Shown in pieces: positions 1-8,187 of a stretch of 64,000 nucleotides of DNA (position 1 is its first letter; every line of letters begins with the position of its first letter). The position numbers were made by a program, and so were the translations under genes. Source of the stretch: Bin18 sp965242795 (lineage in GTDB: Bacteria > Desulfobacterota > Binatia > Bin18); contig OZ251505.1 in NCBI GenBank assembly GCA_965242795.1, forward strand, positions 1,736,001 to 1,800,000, in the 5' to 3' direction. Below the pieces are notes generated by a model, which was not told where the DNA came from, did no database searches, and was given only the letters and a program-made list of their open reading frames with translations.

Positions 1-1
1 G

Positions 2-1159
2 GAGGCGATCGAAGAAATCCGGGCCGGCCGGATGATCGTCCTGATGGACGACGAAGACCGCGAGAACGAGGGCGACCTGTGCATGGCCGCGGAAAAGGTC
101 ACGCCCGAGGCCATCAACTTCATGGCGAAATACGGCCGGGGGCTGATCTGCCTGCCGATGGCCGAGGAACGCATCGACGCATTGGGCCTGCCGATGATGG
201 TCGATAAGAATACCGCGCCGCTCGGCACCGCGTTCACCGTGTCGTTCGACGCCCGGCACGGGGTGACGCGCGGGGTCTCGGCCGAAGACCGGGCGACGAC
301 GATTCTGCACGCCACGCGGCCCGAGGCGCGGCCCGAAGATTTCATCGTGCCGGGTCACGTCTTTCCGCTCCGCGCGCGCAAGGGCGGGGTGTTGGTCCGC
401 ACCGGACAGACGGAAGGGGCGGTCGATCTCTCGCGGCTCGCGGGTCTGGGGCCGTCCGGCATCATCTGCGAGATCATGAAGGAAGACGGCAGCATGGCGC
501 GTCTGCCCGACCTGGAAACCTTCGCCGCCGAGCACGGCTTCAAGATCGCGACGATCGCCGACCTGGTCCACTACCGCCTGCAGAACGATTCCCTGGTCCA
601 CCACGTGGCGGAAGCGCGCCTGCCCACGCATTCCGGCGGCGAGTTCACGGCCCACGTCTATACCAGCGACGTGGACGAGGCCGAGCATTTCGCGCTGGTC
701 AAAGGCAAGATCGAGCCGGACGAGCCCGTCCTGGTCCGCTCGCACGCCGAGTACGTGCCCGGCGACGTGTTCGGCTATACCTACGGCAACACCAGCGCGT
801 TGCTGGAACAGTCGATGACGCGCATCGCCGAGGAGGGCCGGGGCGTGATTCTCTACCTGCGGCAGGGCGGGCAGGGCGAACACCTGTTCCGGGACGCGCA
901 GGGCGCGGGCGGCAGGCCGGACCCGGCCGGCAAGAATCCCGGCTCCCAACTGCGTGATTTCCGGGATTACGGCATCGGCGCCCAGATCCTGCGCGACCTG
1001 GGCGTGCGCAAGATGCGCCTGCTGACGAACTCTCCGCGGCGGCTGGTGAGCCTGCCCGGCTACGGCCTGGAGGTCGTCGAGACCGTCCCGCTCGATCCGA
1101 CGGCTTCGTCCAAGCCGGCGCCGAGAGAAGACCCGGCTCCGAAGCGCGCTTCGGGCTGA
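2..1159 (+). CDS. ribBA: RibBA-type protein: 3,4-dihydroxy-2-butanone-4-phosphate synthase fused to a degenerate GTP cyclohydrolase II domain (5' partial)
   Basis: The reading frame is open to the left edge: codons before the ATG at 32 read EAIEEIRAGR, the usual lead-in to RibB, so the gene starts outside the window. The N-terminal half carries the RibB signature DDEDRENEGDL and the GHVFPLRA segment, and would make 3,4-dihydroxy-2-butanone 4-phosphate from ribulose 5-phosphate for riboflavin synthesis. The usual GHTEA motif reads GQTEG here. The C-terminal half aligns with GTP cyclohydrolase II (LRDFRDYGIGAQILRDLG and LLTNSP are kept). However, the three zinc cysteines are replaced (HAEYVPGDVFGYTYGN where HSECxxGDVFxxxRCDCG is usual) and the EGRGIGL loop reads GGQGEHL. 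Cyclohydrolase activity is therefore unlikely. It resembles the RibBX-type fusions known from alphaproteobacteria. Confidence 0.88.
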   Translation, partial: EAIEEIRAGRMIVLMDDEDRENEGDLCMAAEKVTPEAINFMAKYGRGLICLPMAEERIDALGLPMMVDKNTAPLGTAFTVSFDARHGVTRGVSAEDRATTILHATRPEARPEDFIVPGHVFPLRARKGGVLVRTGQTEGAVDLSRLAGLGPSGIICEIMKEDGSMARLPDLETFAAEHGFKIATIADLVHYRLQNDSLVHHVAEARLPTHSGGEFTAHVYTSDVDEAEHFALVKGKIEPDEPVLVRSHAEYVPGDVFGYTYGNTSALLEQSMTRIAEEGRGVILYLRQGGQGEHLFRDAQGAGGRPDPAGKNPGSQLRDFRDYGIGAQILRDLGVRKMRLLTNSPRRLVSLPGYGLEVVETVPLDPTASSKPAPREDPAPKRASG

Positions 1160-1180
1160 GCCCCGCGGGTGTACTTGATC

Positions 1181-1237
1181 CTGGGAACGCGGGCTTCCGG
1201 CCCGCATCCGAGGCGGGCGAGACGCCCGTGCTCCCAG
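1181..1237. repeat. Dispersed palindromic repeat, CTGGGAACGCGGGC type
   Basis: The segment begins CTGGGAACGCGGGC and ends GCCCGTGCTCCCAG, so the ends pair, with an inner GGCCCGC/GCGGGC pairing. It lies between ribBA and the convergent pilin gene and could act as a bidirectional stem-loop for both 3' ends. A half-copy lies at 1793-1822 on the other side of the pilin gene, and a scrap at about 40014. Confidence 0.6.
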
Positions 1238-1278
1238 GGGCGACCGCCGATCCCGTCCGTCTTCTTCTCCGAGCTCGA

Positions 1279-1668
1279 CTAAGTGGTGGGCGTCCCCGTG
1301 TTGCCGGTCGTGTCTGCCGGCTCCACCCAGTCGTATTCGCCCGTGCCGCCGTCGAACGTGAAGCTGCCCTTGTCGCAATCGGCGTGCGCACCGCTGACGT
1401 CGAGGTCGGTGCCGTCCACCGTCACCGTGATGGTGACCCCTTCGCTGGCGACCTCCATATCGGTGTCGTAGGCCTGGTTCGTGGCGAATTCGGCCTCCTG
1501 CATGATGACCGTGTTCCGCACGTCCGACTCCACGCGGGTGCAGAAGGCCAGCCCGCGATACGACGCGAACTGCGGAATGGCGATCGCCGCCAGAATGCCG
1601 ATGATGGCGATGGCGACCAGCAGTTCGATCAGGGTGATGCCCGTCTGACCCTTCGGGAGTTCCGGCAT
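1279..1668 (-). CDS. Type IV pilin-like major or minor pilin subunit
   Basis: A 129-residue protein with a class III signal sequence. After the short leader MPELPKGQTG comes ITLIELLVAIAIIGILAAIAIPQF, so prepilin peptidase would cut after Gly10 and leave an N-terminal Ile (Phe or Met is usual), with the conserved Glu at mature position 5. The globular part has two cysteines (in FCTRV and ADCDKG), placed as for a C-terminal disulfide loop, and ends in a Thr/Gly-rich tail. A GAGAGGA sequence sits upstream of the ATG. The pilus platform gene pilC follows 480 bases away on the same strand, but no ATPase or prepilin peptidase gene is in view. It could equally be a type II secretion pseudopilin. Confidence 0.85.
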   Translation of the reverse strand: MPELPKGQTGITLIELLVAIAIIGILAAIAIPQFASYRGLAFCTRVESDVRNTVIMQEAEFATNQAYDTDMEVASEGVTITVTVDGTDLDVSGAHADCDKGSFTFDGGTGEYDWVEPADTTGNTGTPTT

Positions 1669-1792
1669 GGCGTCGTCCTCTCGCTGTCGGCGGGATTTCT
1701 GCCGTTGGATGGGAGGTGATCGTCCGCGGCGTCCCGCGTAGGTAGCAAGAAGCGCGCGGCCTGTGAAGCTGTATTGAGGATCGCCAAGCTGT

Positions 1793-1822
1793 CTGGGAAC
1801 GCGGGCGTCTCGCCCGCATCCT
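1793..1822. repeat. Half-copy of the CTGGGAACGCGGGC repeat
   Basis: It reads CTGGGAACGCGGGCGTCTCG then CCCGCATC, matching the element at 1181-1237. It lies in the leader region upstream of the pilin gene. Confidence 0.5.
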
Positions 1823-1873
1823 GTGAAACGGTAAGGGGATTATACAAGACGACTCCAAAGACGGTTTTTCCTC

Positions 1874-1954
1874 GTCATACCCCCGTTCGAGCCGGGGACG
1901 GGCTCTGCGAAAGCAGGTATCCATCCCCTGGATTCCCGCTCTCGCGGGAATGAC
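1874..1954. repeat. 80-base dispersed palindromic element (GTCAT...ATGAC)
   Basis: The element starts GTCATACCCCCGTTCGAGCC, contains GCTCTGCGAAAGCAGGTATCC, and ends with the hairpin ATTCCCGCTCTCGCGGGAAT followed by GAC. Other copies lie at 38031-38111 (nearly full) and 21500-21567 (left half), with 3' scraps near 55060 and 56480. Short flanks on both sides are also shared between the copies at 1874 and 38031. Confidence 0.75.
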
Positions 1955-2013
1955 GGCCGAGTGGGATCTTCAAGTATGTACTTCCCAAACGGGAGGTCGT
2001 TAGCCCTCGTGGG

Positions 2014-2057
2014 ACCCCTCTCCCTAGCCCTCCCCCTCAAGGGGGGAGGGGATTTTG
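2014..2057. repeat. CCCTCCCCCTCAAGGGGGGAGGG hairpin repeat
   Basis: A C-rich arm and a G-rich arm around CTCAAG form a strong hairpin, followed on the plus strand by GATTTT. The same hairpin is the tail of the three 120-base repeats at 27604, 54795 and 56310, and related hairpins occur at 31576 and 47265. It lies just beyond the 3' end of pilC, but on that gene's strand no T-run follows it, so terminator function is unproven. Confidence 0.5.
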
Positions 2058-2149
2058 CTTCTTCTCCTTCGGGTGGGGACTTCGCTTCATCGAGAGGGAA
2101 CGGGCAGCCTGATGCACGGTCGGTACTGCTCCGTGCAGGGCGGCAGCGG

Positions 2150-3370
2150 CTAATTGAGGACGGTGCCGAGTTGGAAGATGGGGAGATACATCGAGACGAC
2201 CAGCCCGCCGATCACGACGCCCAGGAACACGATGACCAGCGGTTCCATCAGCGCGGTGAGGTTCGCCACCGCGGTATCGACCTCGGCGTCGTAGAACTCG
2301 GCGATTTTCGACAGCATGGCGTCCAGCGCCCCGGTGGTTTCGCCGACCTGGATCATGCCGCCCACGATGGCCGGAAAGACGCGGCTCTCGATCAGCGGCG
2401 CGGCCAGAGGTTTGCCCTGGCTGACGCTGTGGCGCGCCGCCAGTACGGCCTGCTCGACGATGCTGTTGCCGGCGGTCTTGCCCGTGACGGCCAGCGCGTC
2501 GAGGATCGGGACGCCGGACGAAGTCAGCGTGCTCAGGGTCTGGGTGAAGCGGGCCACCGCGGCCTTGCGGACGATCGCGCCGAATACGGGCAACGCGAGG
2601 ATCAGCCGGTCGGTCTGCCGCCGGCCGACGCCGGTCCGCGCATAGCCGCGCAAGGCGAAGAAGACGACGCCCGCGCCCGCGGCCATGTGCCAGAAGTAGG
2701 CCGCGGCGTACTCGCTCGCCGCGATGGCGACCCGGGTCGGCAGCGGAAGCTCCTTGCCGAAGCTGGCGAACATCTGTCCGAAGACGGGGATGACGTACGT
2801 CAGCAGCAGCGCGGTCACCAGCACGGCCACGCCGACGATGCTCGCCGGATAGATCAGGACGGTGCGTACTTTCGCGCGGAGCGTGGCCGCTTTTTCCTGG
2901 TGATCGGCCAGCCGCGCGAGAATGCGGTCGAGCGCGCCCCCGAGTTCGCCCGCGGTGACCATGCTGACGTACAACTCGCCGAACGCCGCGGGGTGCTTGC
3001 GCAGCGCCTCGGCGAGCGCCGCGCCGCCCTCGACGTCGCGTCCGACCTGCGCGATGACCGACGCGAACGTCCGGTTAGCGGTCTGGCGGGCCAGCAGGTC
3101 CAGCGCCTGCACGATGGGCAGCCCGGCGTCGATCATCGTCGCGAGCTGGCGCGTGAACACGACCACGTCCGCGGGCTTCACCCGCGGGCGCAGCCCGGGC
3201 AGCGTGATTTCGGTCCGTACGCCGCGGGACTTGGCCCGGATGCGGTTCTGCAGCGGACGGATGCGCCGCCCGCGCAGGCGGGTGGCGACGACGGAGGCGT
3301 TCGGCGCCTCCATCTCGCCGCGCACCGACCGACCGTTCGGCCCGATACCCTGCCAACGGAAGACGGGCAT
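2150..3370 (-). CDS. pilC: Type IV pilus / type II secretion inner-membrane platform protein (PilC/GspF family)
   Basis: A 406-residue protein, the normal length for PilC/GspF. Two T2SSF repeats are visible: residues about 70-190 (VVFTRQLATMIDAGLPIVQAL ... VSMVTAGELGGALDRIL) and about 270-395 (ARFTQTLSTLTSSGVPILDAL ... MIQVGETTGALDAML). Each is followed by hydrophobic membrane segments, the last being LVIVFLGVVIGGLVVSMYLPIF near the C terminus. The protein anchors pilus assembly in the inner membrane beneath the pilin. The ATG at 3370 starts MPVFRWQG, the usual PilC start; the open frame continues far upstream only as a shadow of ppdK. It begins 11 bases after aroE and is probably co-transcribed with it. 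PilC is favoured over GspF because a pilin lies next door. Confidence 0.88.
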   Translation of the reverse strand: MPVFRWQGIGPNGRSVRGEMEAPNASVVATRLRGRRIRPLQNRIRAKSRGVRTEITLPGLRPRVKPADVVVFTRQLATMIDAGLPIVQALDLLARQTANRTFASVIAQVGRDVEGGAALAEALRKHPAAFGELYVSMVTAGELGGALDRILARLADHQEKAATLRAKVRTVLIYPASIVGVAVLVTALLLTYVIPVFGQMFASFGKELPLPTRVAIAASEYAAAYFWHMAAGAGVVFFALRGYARTGVGRRQTDRLILALPVFGAIVRKAAVARFTQTLSTLTSSGVPILDALAVTGKTAGNSIVEQAVLAARHSVSQGKPLAAPLIESRVFPAIVGGMIQVGETTGALDAMLSKIAEFYDAEVDTAVANLTALMEPLVIVFLGVVIGGLVVSMYLPIFQLGTVLN

Positions 3371-3381
3371 GGGAAGCCGCC

Positions 3382-4254
3382 TCAATCCGCCTCGCGCAGC
3401 GCCCGCGACAGCGCGCCCGACATGACGCGCAGCGGCGCCGGGCGGCCCGTCCACAACGCGAACGCCGCGGCGCCCTGGTGCAGCAACATCCGGCGGCCGT
3501 CCAGCGTCGGGCGGCCGGCCCGCGCGGCGTTGCGGAGAAACTGCGTCGGTTCGGCGCCGTAAACGAGGTCGTAGAACAGGCAGGTGCGCGGCGCCGCCCG
3601 ATAGGCGAGGGCGGGGAAGTCGTCGCCGTGCAGCCCGAGCGGCAGGCCGTTCACCACCAGCGCGGCGCGTCCGAGCAGTTTCGGATCCTGCAACGCGGCG
3701 AGCGGCGCCGCGGCCAGCGGCGTTTCTCCCGCCGCACGGGAAGCGCGGATCAGCCGGGCCGCGTTCGCCGGCGTACGGTTCACCACCGTCACCTGCGCAC
3801 AGCCGGCCTGCATCAGCGCGACCAGCACGGCGCGCGCGGCCCCGCCGGCCCCGATCAGCACGACCTCGCGGCCGCGCACGCTGCGCCGGCGTTCGGCGAG
3901 CGAGCGGAGGAAGCCCAGTCCGTCCGTATTGTCGCCGTACAGCCGGCCGTCGCGGTGGACGACGGTGTTGACCGCTTTGCACAAGTCCGCCGCGGGGCCG
4001 AGTTCGTCCACGTAGCGGACGATGGCGGCCTTGTGCGGGACGGTCACGTTCACGCCGGCGAGGCCGAGGCTGCGAATGGCACGGGCGGCGTCGCGGAGAT
4101 GCGCGGAACGCACCGGGAACGGCACGTACACGTATGGCAAGCCCAGGGCGCGGAACGCGGCGTTGTGCATGTCCGGCGAGCGGCTGTGGGCGACCGGGTC
4201 GCCGAAGATGCCGATCACGCGCGTCGCCCCGGTCACGCGGCTCGACGGGGGCAC
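3382..4254 (-). CDS. aroE: Shikimate dehydrogenase (NADP+)
   Basis: A 290-residue protein. The substrate-binding N-terminal domain has SRSPDMHNAAF (the Ser pair that binds the shikimate carboxylate) and VNVTVPHKAA, whose Lys is catalytic. GDNTDGLGF carries the catalytic Asp. The Rossmann domain has the nucleotide loop GAGGAARAV and NRTPANA, the latter the usual NADP-selective NRT motif. It reduces 3-dehydroshikimate to shikimate in the cytoplasm, in aromatic amino-acid and chorismate synthesis. It starts 3 bases after the ppdK stop and lies 11 bases before pilC, so it appears to be in an operon with both. Confidence 0.95.
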   Translation of the reverse strand: MPPSSRVTGATRVIGIFGDPVAHSRSPDMHNAAFRALGLPYVYVPFPVRSAHLRDAARAIRSLGLAGVNVTVPHKAAIVRYVDELGPAADLCKAVNTVVHRDGRLYGDNTDGLGFLRSLAERRRSVRGREVVLIGAGGAARAVLVALMQAGCAQVTVVNRTPANAARLIRASRAAGETPLAAAPLAALQDPKLLGRAALVVNGLPLGLHGDDFPALAYRAAPRTCLFYDLVYGAEPTQFLRNAARAGRPTLDGRRMLLHQGAAAFALWTGRPAPLRVMSGALSRALREAD

Positions 4255-4257
4255 GGC

Positions 4258-7134
4258 TTACGTCGCCTCGAACAGGGACGGGCCGCCCGCGGTGCCCGGC
4301 GTTTCTCTGGCTCGTTTGCCGGAGGATTTCCGCCGCTTGCCGGCGGCCCGGGCCTCGTGCGCGGCCTGCTCCTTGAGCACCGCGTGGGCCGCGGCCAGCC
4401 GCGCAATCGGGACCCGGTAGGGCGAACACGACACGTAGTCGAGACGGATGTCGTGGCAGAACTCGACCGACGCCGGGTCGCCGCCGTGCTCGCCGCAGAT
4501 GCCCATCTTGAGCCCCTCCCGGACCGCGCGGCCCTTTTCCACGGCCAGGGCGATCAACTGGCCGACGCCGTCCAGGTCGATGGAGGCGAACGGGTCGTGC
4601 GGGAAGATGCCCTGCGAGACGTAGTCGGGCAGGAACTTCCCGGCGTCGTCGCGGCTCAGGCCGAGCGTCATTTGCGTCAGGTCGTTCGTGCCGAACGAAA
4701 AGAAGTCCGCGGCCCCGGCGATCTCGTCGGCGCGCAACGCGGCACGCGGCACTTCGATCATCGTGCCGATCAGATAATGCGGCGTGGTGCCCTGGGTGGA
4801 GATCACCTCGGCGCACACGTGGGCGACGCGCTTGCGCAGAATTTCCAGTTCCCGTTTGTGGCCCACCAGCGGGATCATGATCTCCGGCAGCACGGTCAGG
4901 CCGGCGCGCGTCAACTCGCACGCGGCTTCCATGATGGCCGTGACCTGCGCCTCGTAGATCTCCGGGAAGGTGATGCCCAGCCGGCAGCCGCGGTGGCCCA
5001 GCATCGGGTTCAACTCGTGCAGCACGTTGCGTTTCGTGCGCAGCCGATCGACCGGAAAACGGAGTTTCGCCGCCAGGGCTTCCAGGTCGGCGTCGGTCTG
5101 CGGCAGAAATTCGTGCAGCGGCGGGTCGAACAGCCGGATGGTGACGGGCAATCCCTCCATGGCGCGCAGCATCCCGACGAAGTCGGCCTTCTGCATGGGC
5201 AGAATCTTGTGCAGCGCCCGCATGCGGGCACCGGTATCGTCGGCCAGGATCATCTCGCGGACCGCGTCGATGCGGTCGCCCTCGAAGAACATGTGCTCGG
5301 TCCGACACAAGCCGATGCCCTCGGCGCCGAACGTGCGCGCGACCTGGGCGTCGCGCGGCGTGTCCGCGTTGGCCCGGATGCGCAGGCGGCGCGTGCGATC
5401 CGCCCAGGTCATCAGCGCCTTGAAGGCCGGACTCTCCATGCTCGGTTCGATCGTCGGAATGCGACCGGGGAAGACCTCGCCGGTCGAGCCGTCCAGGGTG
5501 ATCTGATCGCCGGCGCGCACGACGAGCGACTCGCCACGCACCTGCACCTCCTGGCGGGCGTAGTCGATCTCCAACGCCTCGCAGCCGACGACCGCGCACT
5601 TGCCCATGCCGCGGCTGACCAGCGCGGCGTGCGAACTGGCCCCGCCCCGCGCGGTCAGAATGCCCTCCGCGGCGTGCATGCCGTTGATGTCTTCCGGCGA
5701 GGTTTCGATGCGTACCAGGACGACCGGCCGTCCGGCGCCGGCCGCGAGTTCCGCGTCCTCGGCCGAGAAGACGACCTCGCCGCTCACCGCGCCGGGCGAC
5801 GCCGGCAACCCGCGCGCGACCGCTTCCCGGGGCGCGTCGGGGTCGAGAATGGGGTGCAGGAGCTGGTCGAGTTGGGCGGGCGCCACGCGCAACGTGGCCT
5901 GTTCTTCGGTGATGCGGCCCTCATAGACCATATCGACCGCGATCTGCACCGCGGCTGCGGCCGTCCGCTTGGCGGTGCGGGTCTGCAGCATCCACAGGTG
6001 GCCGTGCTCCGCGGTGAACTCGATGTCCTGCGCGTCGCGGTAGTGCGATTCCAAGGTCTGGGCGACGGCTTCGAGCTGGTCGAAGCAGTCCGGCATCTGT
6101 TCTTCGAGCGCCGGATAGCGCGCCTTGCGTTCGTCCTCGGAGCAGCCCTCGCGTTGCGCGCGTTGGCGCGAGGCCGACAGGGTGATCTGCTGCGGGGTGC
6201 GGATGCCGGCGACCACGTCCTCGCCCTGGGCGTTGATCAGGAAATCCCCGTTCAGTTCACGGACGCCGGTCGCCAAGTCGCGGGTGAACGCCACGCCCGT
6301 GGCGCAGTCGTCGCCCAGATTCCCGAACACCATCGCCTGGACCGTGACGGCCGTGCCCCATTCGTCCGGGATGCGTTCGATGCGGCGGTACGTTGCGGCG
6401 CGCGCGTTGTTCCACGAGCCGAAGACCGCGCCGATCGCTCCCCAGAGCTGGTCGTGGGGGTCTTCGGGAAACGGAACCCCCTGGCGCTCCTGAATGAGCC
6501 CCTTGAAGATGGTGACGAGTTCCCGCAGGTCGTCCGCGGAAAACTCGACGTCGGACGCGATACCCTTGGCGGCCTTCTTTTCTTCGATGATCTGCTCGAA
6601 CGGGTCGCGTTCCGCCTTGGACTCCGGCTTGAGCCCGAGCACGACGTCGCCGTACATCTGCACGAACCGGCGGTAGCAGTCGTACGCGAACCGCGCGTTC
6701 CCGGATTGCTCGATGAGACCCTCGACGGTCTTGTCGTTCAACCCCAGGTTCAGGACCGTGTCCATCATGCCCGGCATGGACACCCGGGCGCCCGAGCGCA
6801 CCGACAGCAGCAGCGGGTTGGCGGCGTGGCCGAACCGCCGGCCGATGGTCTTCTCGATGCGGCGCAACCCGGTTCGCACCTGTTGCGAAAGCTCCGGCGG
6901 ATAGGTGTGGCCGTAGGCGTAGTAGTGGCTGCACACCTCGGTGGTAATCGTCATGCCCGGGGGAACGGGCAGGCCGAGGCCGGCCATTTCGGCCAGATTC
7001 GCGCCCTTGCCGCCGAGCAGCCGGTTGAGTCGGGCGCTGCCGTCGGCGTGGCCGCCGCCGAACGAATAGACGTAGCGTGTGCGGCGCGTGCGTTTGCGTT
7101 TCGGCGCCGCTCCGTCGGAAGCCTGCTGTGCCAT
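4258..7134 (-). CDS. ppdK: Pyruvate, phosphate dikinase
   Basis: A 958-residue protein that interconverts pyruvate + ATP + Pi with phosphoenolpyruvate + AMP + PPi. The N-terminal ATP-grasp region begins KGANLAEMAGLGLPVPPG and includes SVRSGARVSMPGMMDTVLNLG. The swivelling domain has the phosphohistidine loop GGASSHAALVSRGMGKCAVVG. The C-terminal TIM barrel has GTNDLTQMTLG and the catalytic cysteine in CGEHGGDPASVEFCH. A basic tail of about 30 residues (KRKRTRRTRY) precedes the usual start. The ATG at 7134 was chosen because conservation begins just after it. The end lies 3 bases from aroE, and PEP supply for the shikimate pathway is a plausible link. GGASSHAA replaces the more usual GGMTSHAA. 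Confidence 0.96.
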   Translation of the reverse strand: MAQQASDGAAPKRKRTRRTRYVYSFGGGHADGSARLNRLLGGKGANLAEMAGLGLPVPPGMTITTEVCSHYYAYGHTYPPELSQQVRTGLRRIEKTIGRRFGHAANPLLLSVRSGARVSMPGMMDTVLNLGLNDKTVEGLIEQSGNARFAYDCYRRFVQMYGDVVLGLKPESKAERDPFEQIIEEKKAAKGIASDVEFSADDLRELVTIFKGLIQERQGVPFPEDPHDQLWGAIGAVFGSWNNARAATYRRIERIPDEWGTAVTVQAMVFGNLGDDCATGVAFTRDLATGVRELNGDFLINAQGEDVVAGIRTPQQITLSASRQRAQREGCSEDERKARYPALEEQMPDCFDQLEAVAQTLESHYRDAQDIEFTAEHGHLWMLQTRTAKRTAAAAVQIAVDMVYEGRITEEQATLRVAPAQLDQLLHPILDPDAPREAVARGLPASPGAVSGEVVFSAEDAELAAGAGRPVVLVRIETSPEDINGMHAAEGILTARGGASSHAALVSRGMGKCAVVGCEALEIDYARQEVQVRGESLVVRAGDQITLDGSTGEVFPGRIPTIEPSMESPAFKALMTWADRTRRLRIRANADTPRDAQVARTFGAEGIGLCRTEHMFFEGDRIDAVREMILADDTGARMRALHKILPMQKADFVGMLRAMEGLPVTIRLFDPPLHEFLPQTDADLEALAAKLRFPVDRLRTKRNVLHELNPMLGHRGCRLGITFPEIYEAQVTAIMEAACELTRAGLTVLPEIMIPLVGHKRELEILRKRVAHVCAEVISTQGTTPHYLIGTMIEVPRAALRADEIAGAADFFSFGTNDLTQMTLGLSRDDAGKFLPDYVSQGIFPHDPFASIDLDGVGQLIALAVEKGRAVREGLKMGICGEHGGDPASVEFCHDIRLDYVSCSPYRVPIARLAAAHAVLKEQAAHEARAAGKRRKSSGKRARETPGTAGGPSLFEAT

Positions 7135-7250
7135 GGTGTGGGGTTTTTCTCGCGGTATCGGATGTCCCGGTTCCTTACGTGAATCGCGCGGATGAAGGGC
7201 GGGGCAAGCGTAGCCCGCAGGGAAACGCTTGTCGAGAATCCGCTGCCGTT

Positions 7251-8030
7251 TCAGGCAGGCGAAACCGGGTCCTCCCCGGTCTGCTCCAGGAAGGCGAGCG
7301 ACTTGAGCGGCCGCGGCAGGTGGCGGGTCAACAACCGCGACACGAGCGCCCGCGCCTCGCGCGTAACGCGCGGGGACGGGTCCGCGATCGGCTCGGCCGG
7401 GTCCGCCAGCCATGTCCGCAACGTGGACAGCGTCTCGGAAGAGAGGCGCAGCGTCGCGCCGCCCCGGGCGGCACACGACGGGCAGAGCAGACCGCCCGAC
7501 CCAGGAGAAAACCCCGGTCCGGCCCCGTTATGCGGGCCGCCCAGCGCGTCGCCGCAGGCTTGGCATTCCGCCAGATTGGGCGCATAGCCGACCTCGCCCA
7601 GCAGGCGGAGTTCGAACGTGGACCGGAACAGCGCCGGCACGGCGGCGCGTGTTTCGAGCGTTCCGAGGCCGCGGACCAACAGGTCGTACAGTTCGGCGCC
7701 GGCCTCGCGGCCGGCCACCATGACGTCGGCCAACTCGGCGCAATAGCTCGCCAGGGCGAACCGGTGCAGATCCCGACTCGGGCGGCGAAACGCCTGAACC
7801 AATTCGCACCCCAGGATGAAGGCCAGTTCGTCCGTCCGGCTCGGCCGGAATCTGAGCCGGACGTGCGTGAACGGCTCCAGCACGTTGACGAACCGGCGCC
7901 GCGAGCGTTTGGCGCCCTTGGCGATGCCGGTGACCTTCCCCCAATCGCGGGTGAGAAAGGTCACGATCTTGTCGGACTCGCCGTGCGGCCGGGTCCGCAA
8001 CACCACGGCCGGGGTGCGTTCCTCGTGCAT
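7251..8030 (-). CDS. recO: DNA repair protein RecO
   Basis: A 259-residue protein. The N-terminal OB fold begins TPAVVLRTRPHGESDKIVTFLTRDWGKVTGIAKGA, typical of RecO. The helical C-terminal part has a zinc finger of two CxxC pairs (CQAC ... CPSC). RecO works with RecR and RecF to load RecA on SSB-coated DNA. The ATG at 8030 fits the family start; the open frame above it overlaps the divergent grpE gene and is rejected. It is the first gene of the minus-strand run recO-ppdK-aroE-pilC and is divergent from grpE. Confidence 0.92.
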   Translation of the reverse strand: MHEERTPAVVLRTRPHGESDKIVTFLTRDWGKVTGIAKGAKRSRRRFVNVLEPFTHVRLRFRPSRTDELAFILGCELVQAFRRPSRDLHRFALASYCAELADVMVAGREAGAELYDLLVRGLGTLETRAAVPALFRSTFELRLLGEVGYAPNLAECQACGDALGGPHNGAGPGFSPGSGGLLCPSCAARGGATLRLSSETLSTLRTWLADPAEPIADPSPRVTREARALVSRLLTRHLPRPLKSLAFLEQTGEDPVSPA

Positions 8031-8052
8031 CGTCACCTCGCCGGTCCGAAAC

Positions 8053-8081
8053 TTGACAGTCCGAATGGTCGTTCTTAGATT
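8053..8081 (+). promoter_or_regulatory. Sigma-70-type promoter for grpE
   Basis: TTGACA at 8053-8058, a 17-base spacer, and TAGATT at 8076-8081. This is a perfect -35 with a good -10 in the recO/grpE divergent region. Transcription would start near 8088, about 100 bases before the grpE ATG. No CIRCE inverted repeat (TTAGCACTC-N9-GAGTGCTAA) and no sigma-32-type pair was seen here. Confidence 0.6.
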
Positions 8082-8187
8082 CCCGAAAATTCTCCGGCCG
8101 GCCGTCCAGACATACGCGAAAAGACGCCGGGAAAAAACGGATGGAGACGGCCGCCGATCCGGGCGGCCACGCCGACCCACCACGCCA

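Noticed and set aside
3371..5599. Long open frame continuing upstream of pilC on the minus strand
   Set aside because: It is the antiphase shadow of ppdK and aroE; composition is Arg/Gly/Pro-rich without domains, and the PilC start at 3370 is clear.
3478..7182. A 1,234-codon plus-strand open frame opposite ppdK/aroE
   Set aside because: It is a GC-driven antisense shadow rich in Arg, Gly, Asp and His, with no recognisable domain, opposite well-conserved genes.
8053..8187. Heat-shock control elements (CIRCE or sigma-32 promoter) before grpE
   Set aside because: Neither the CIRCE inverted repeat nor a properly spaced CTTGAAA/CCCCAT pair was found; only a sigma-70-type promoter is supported.
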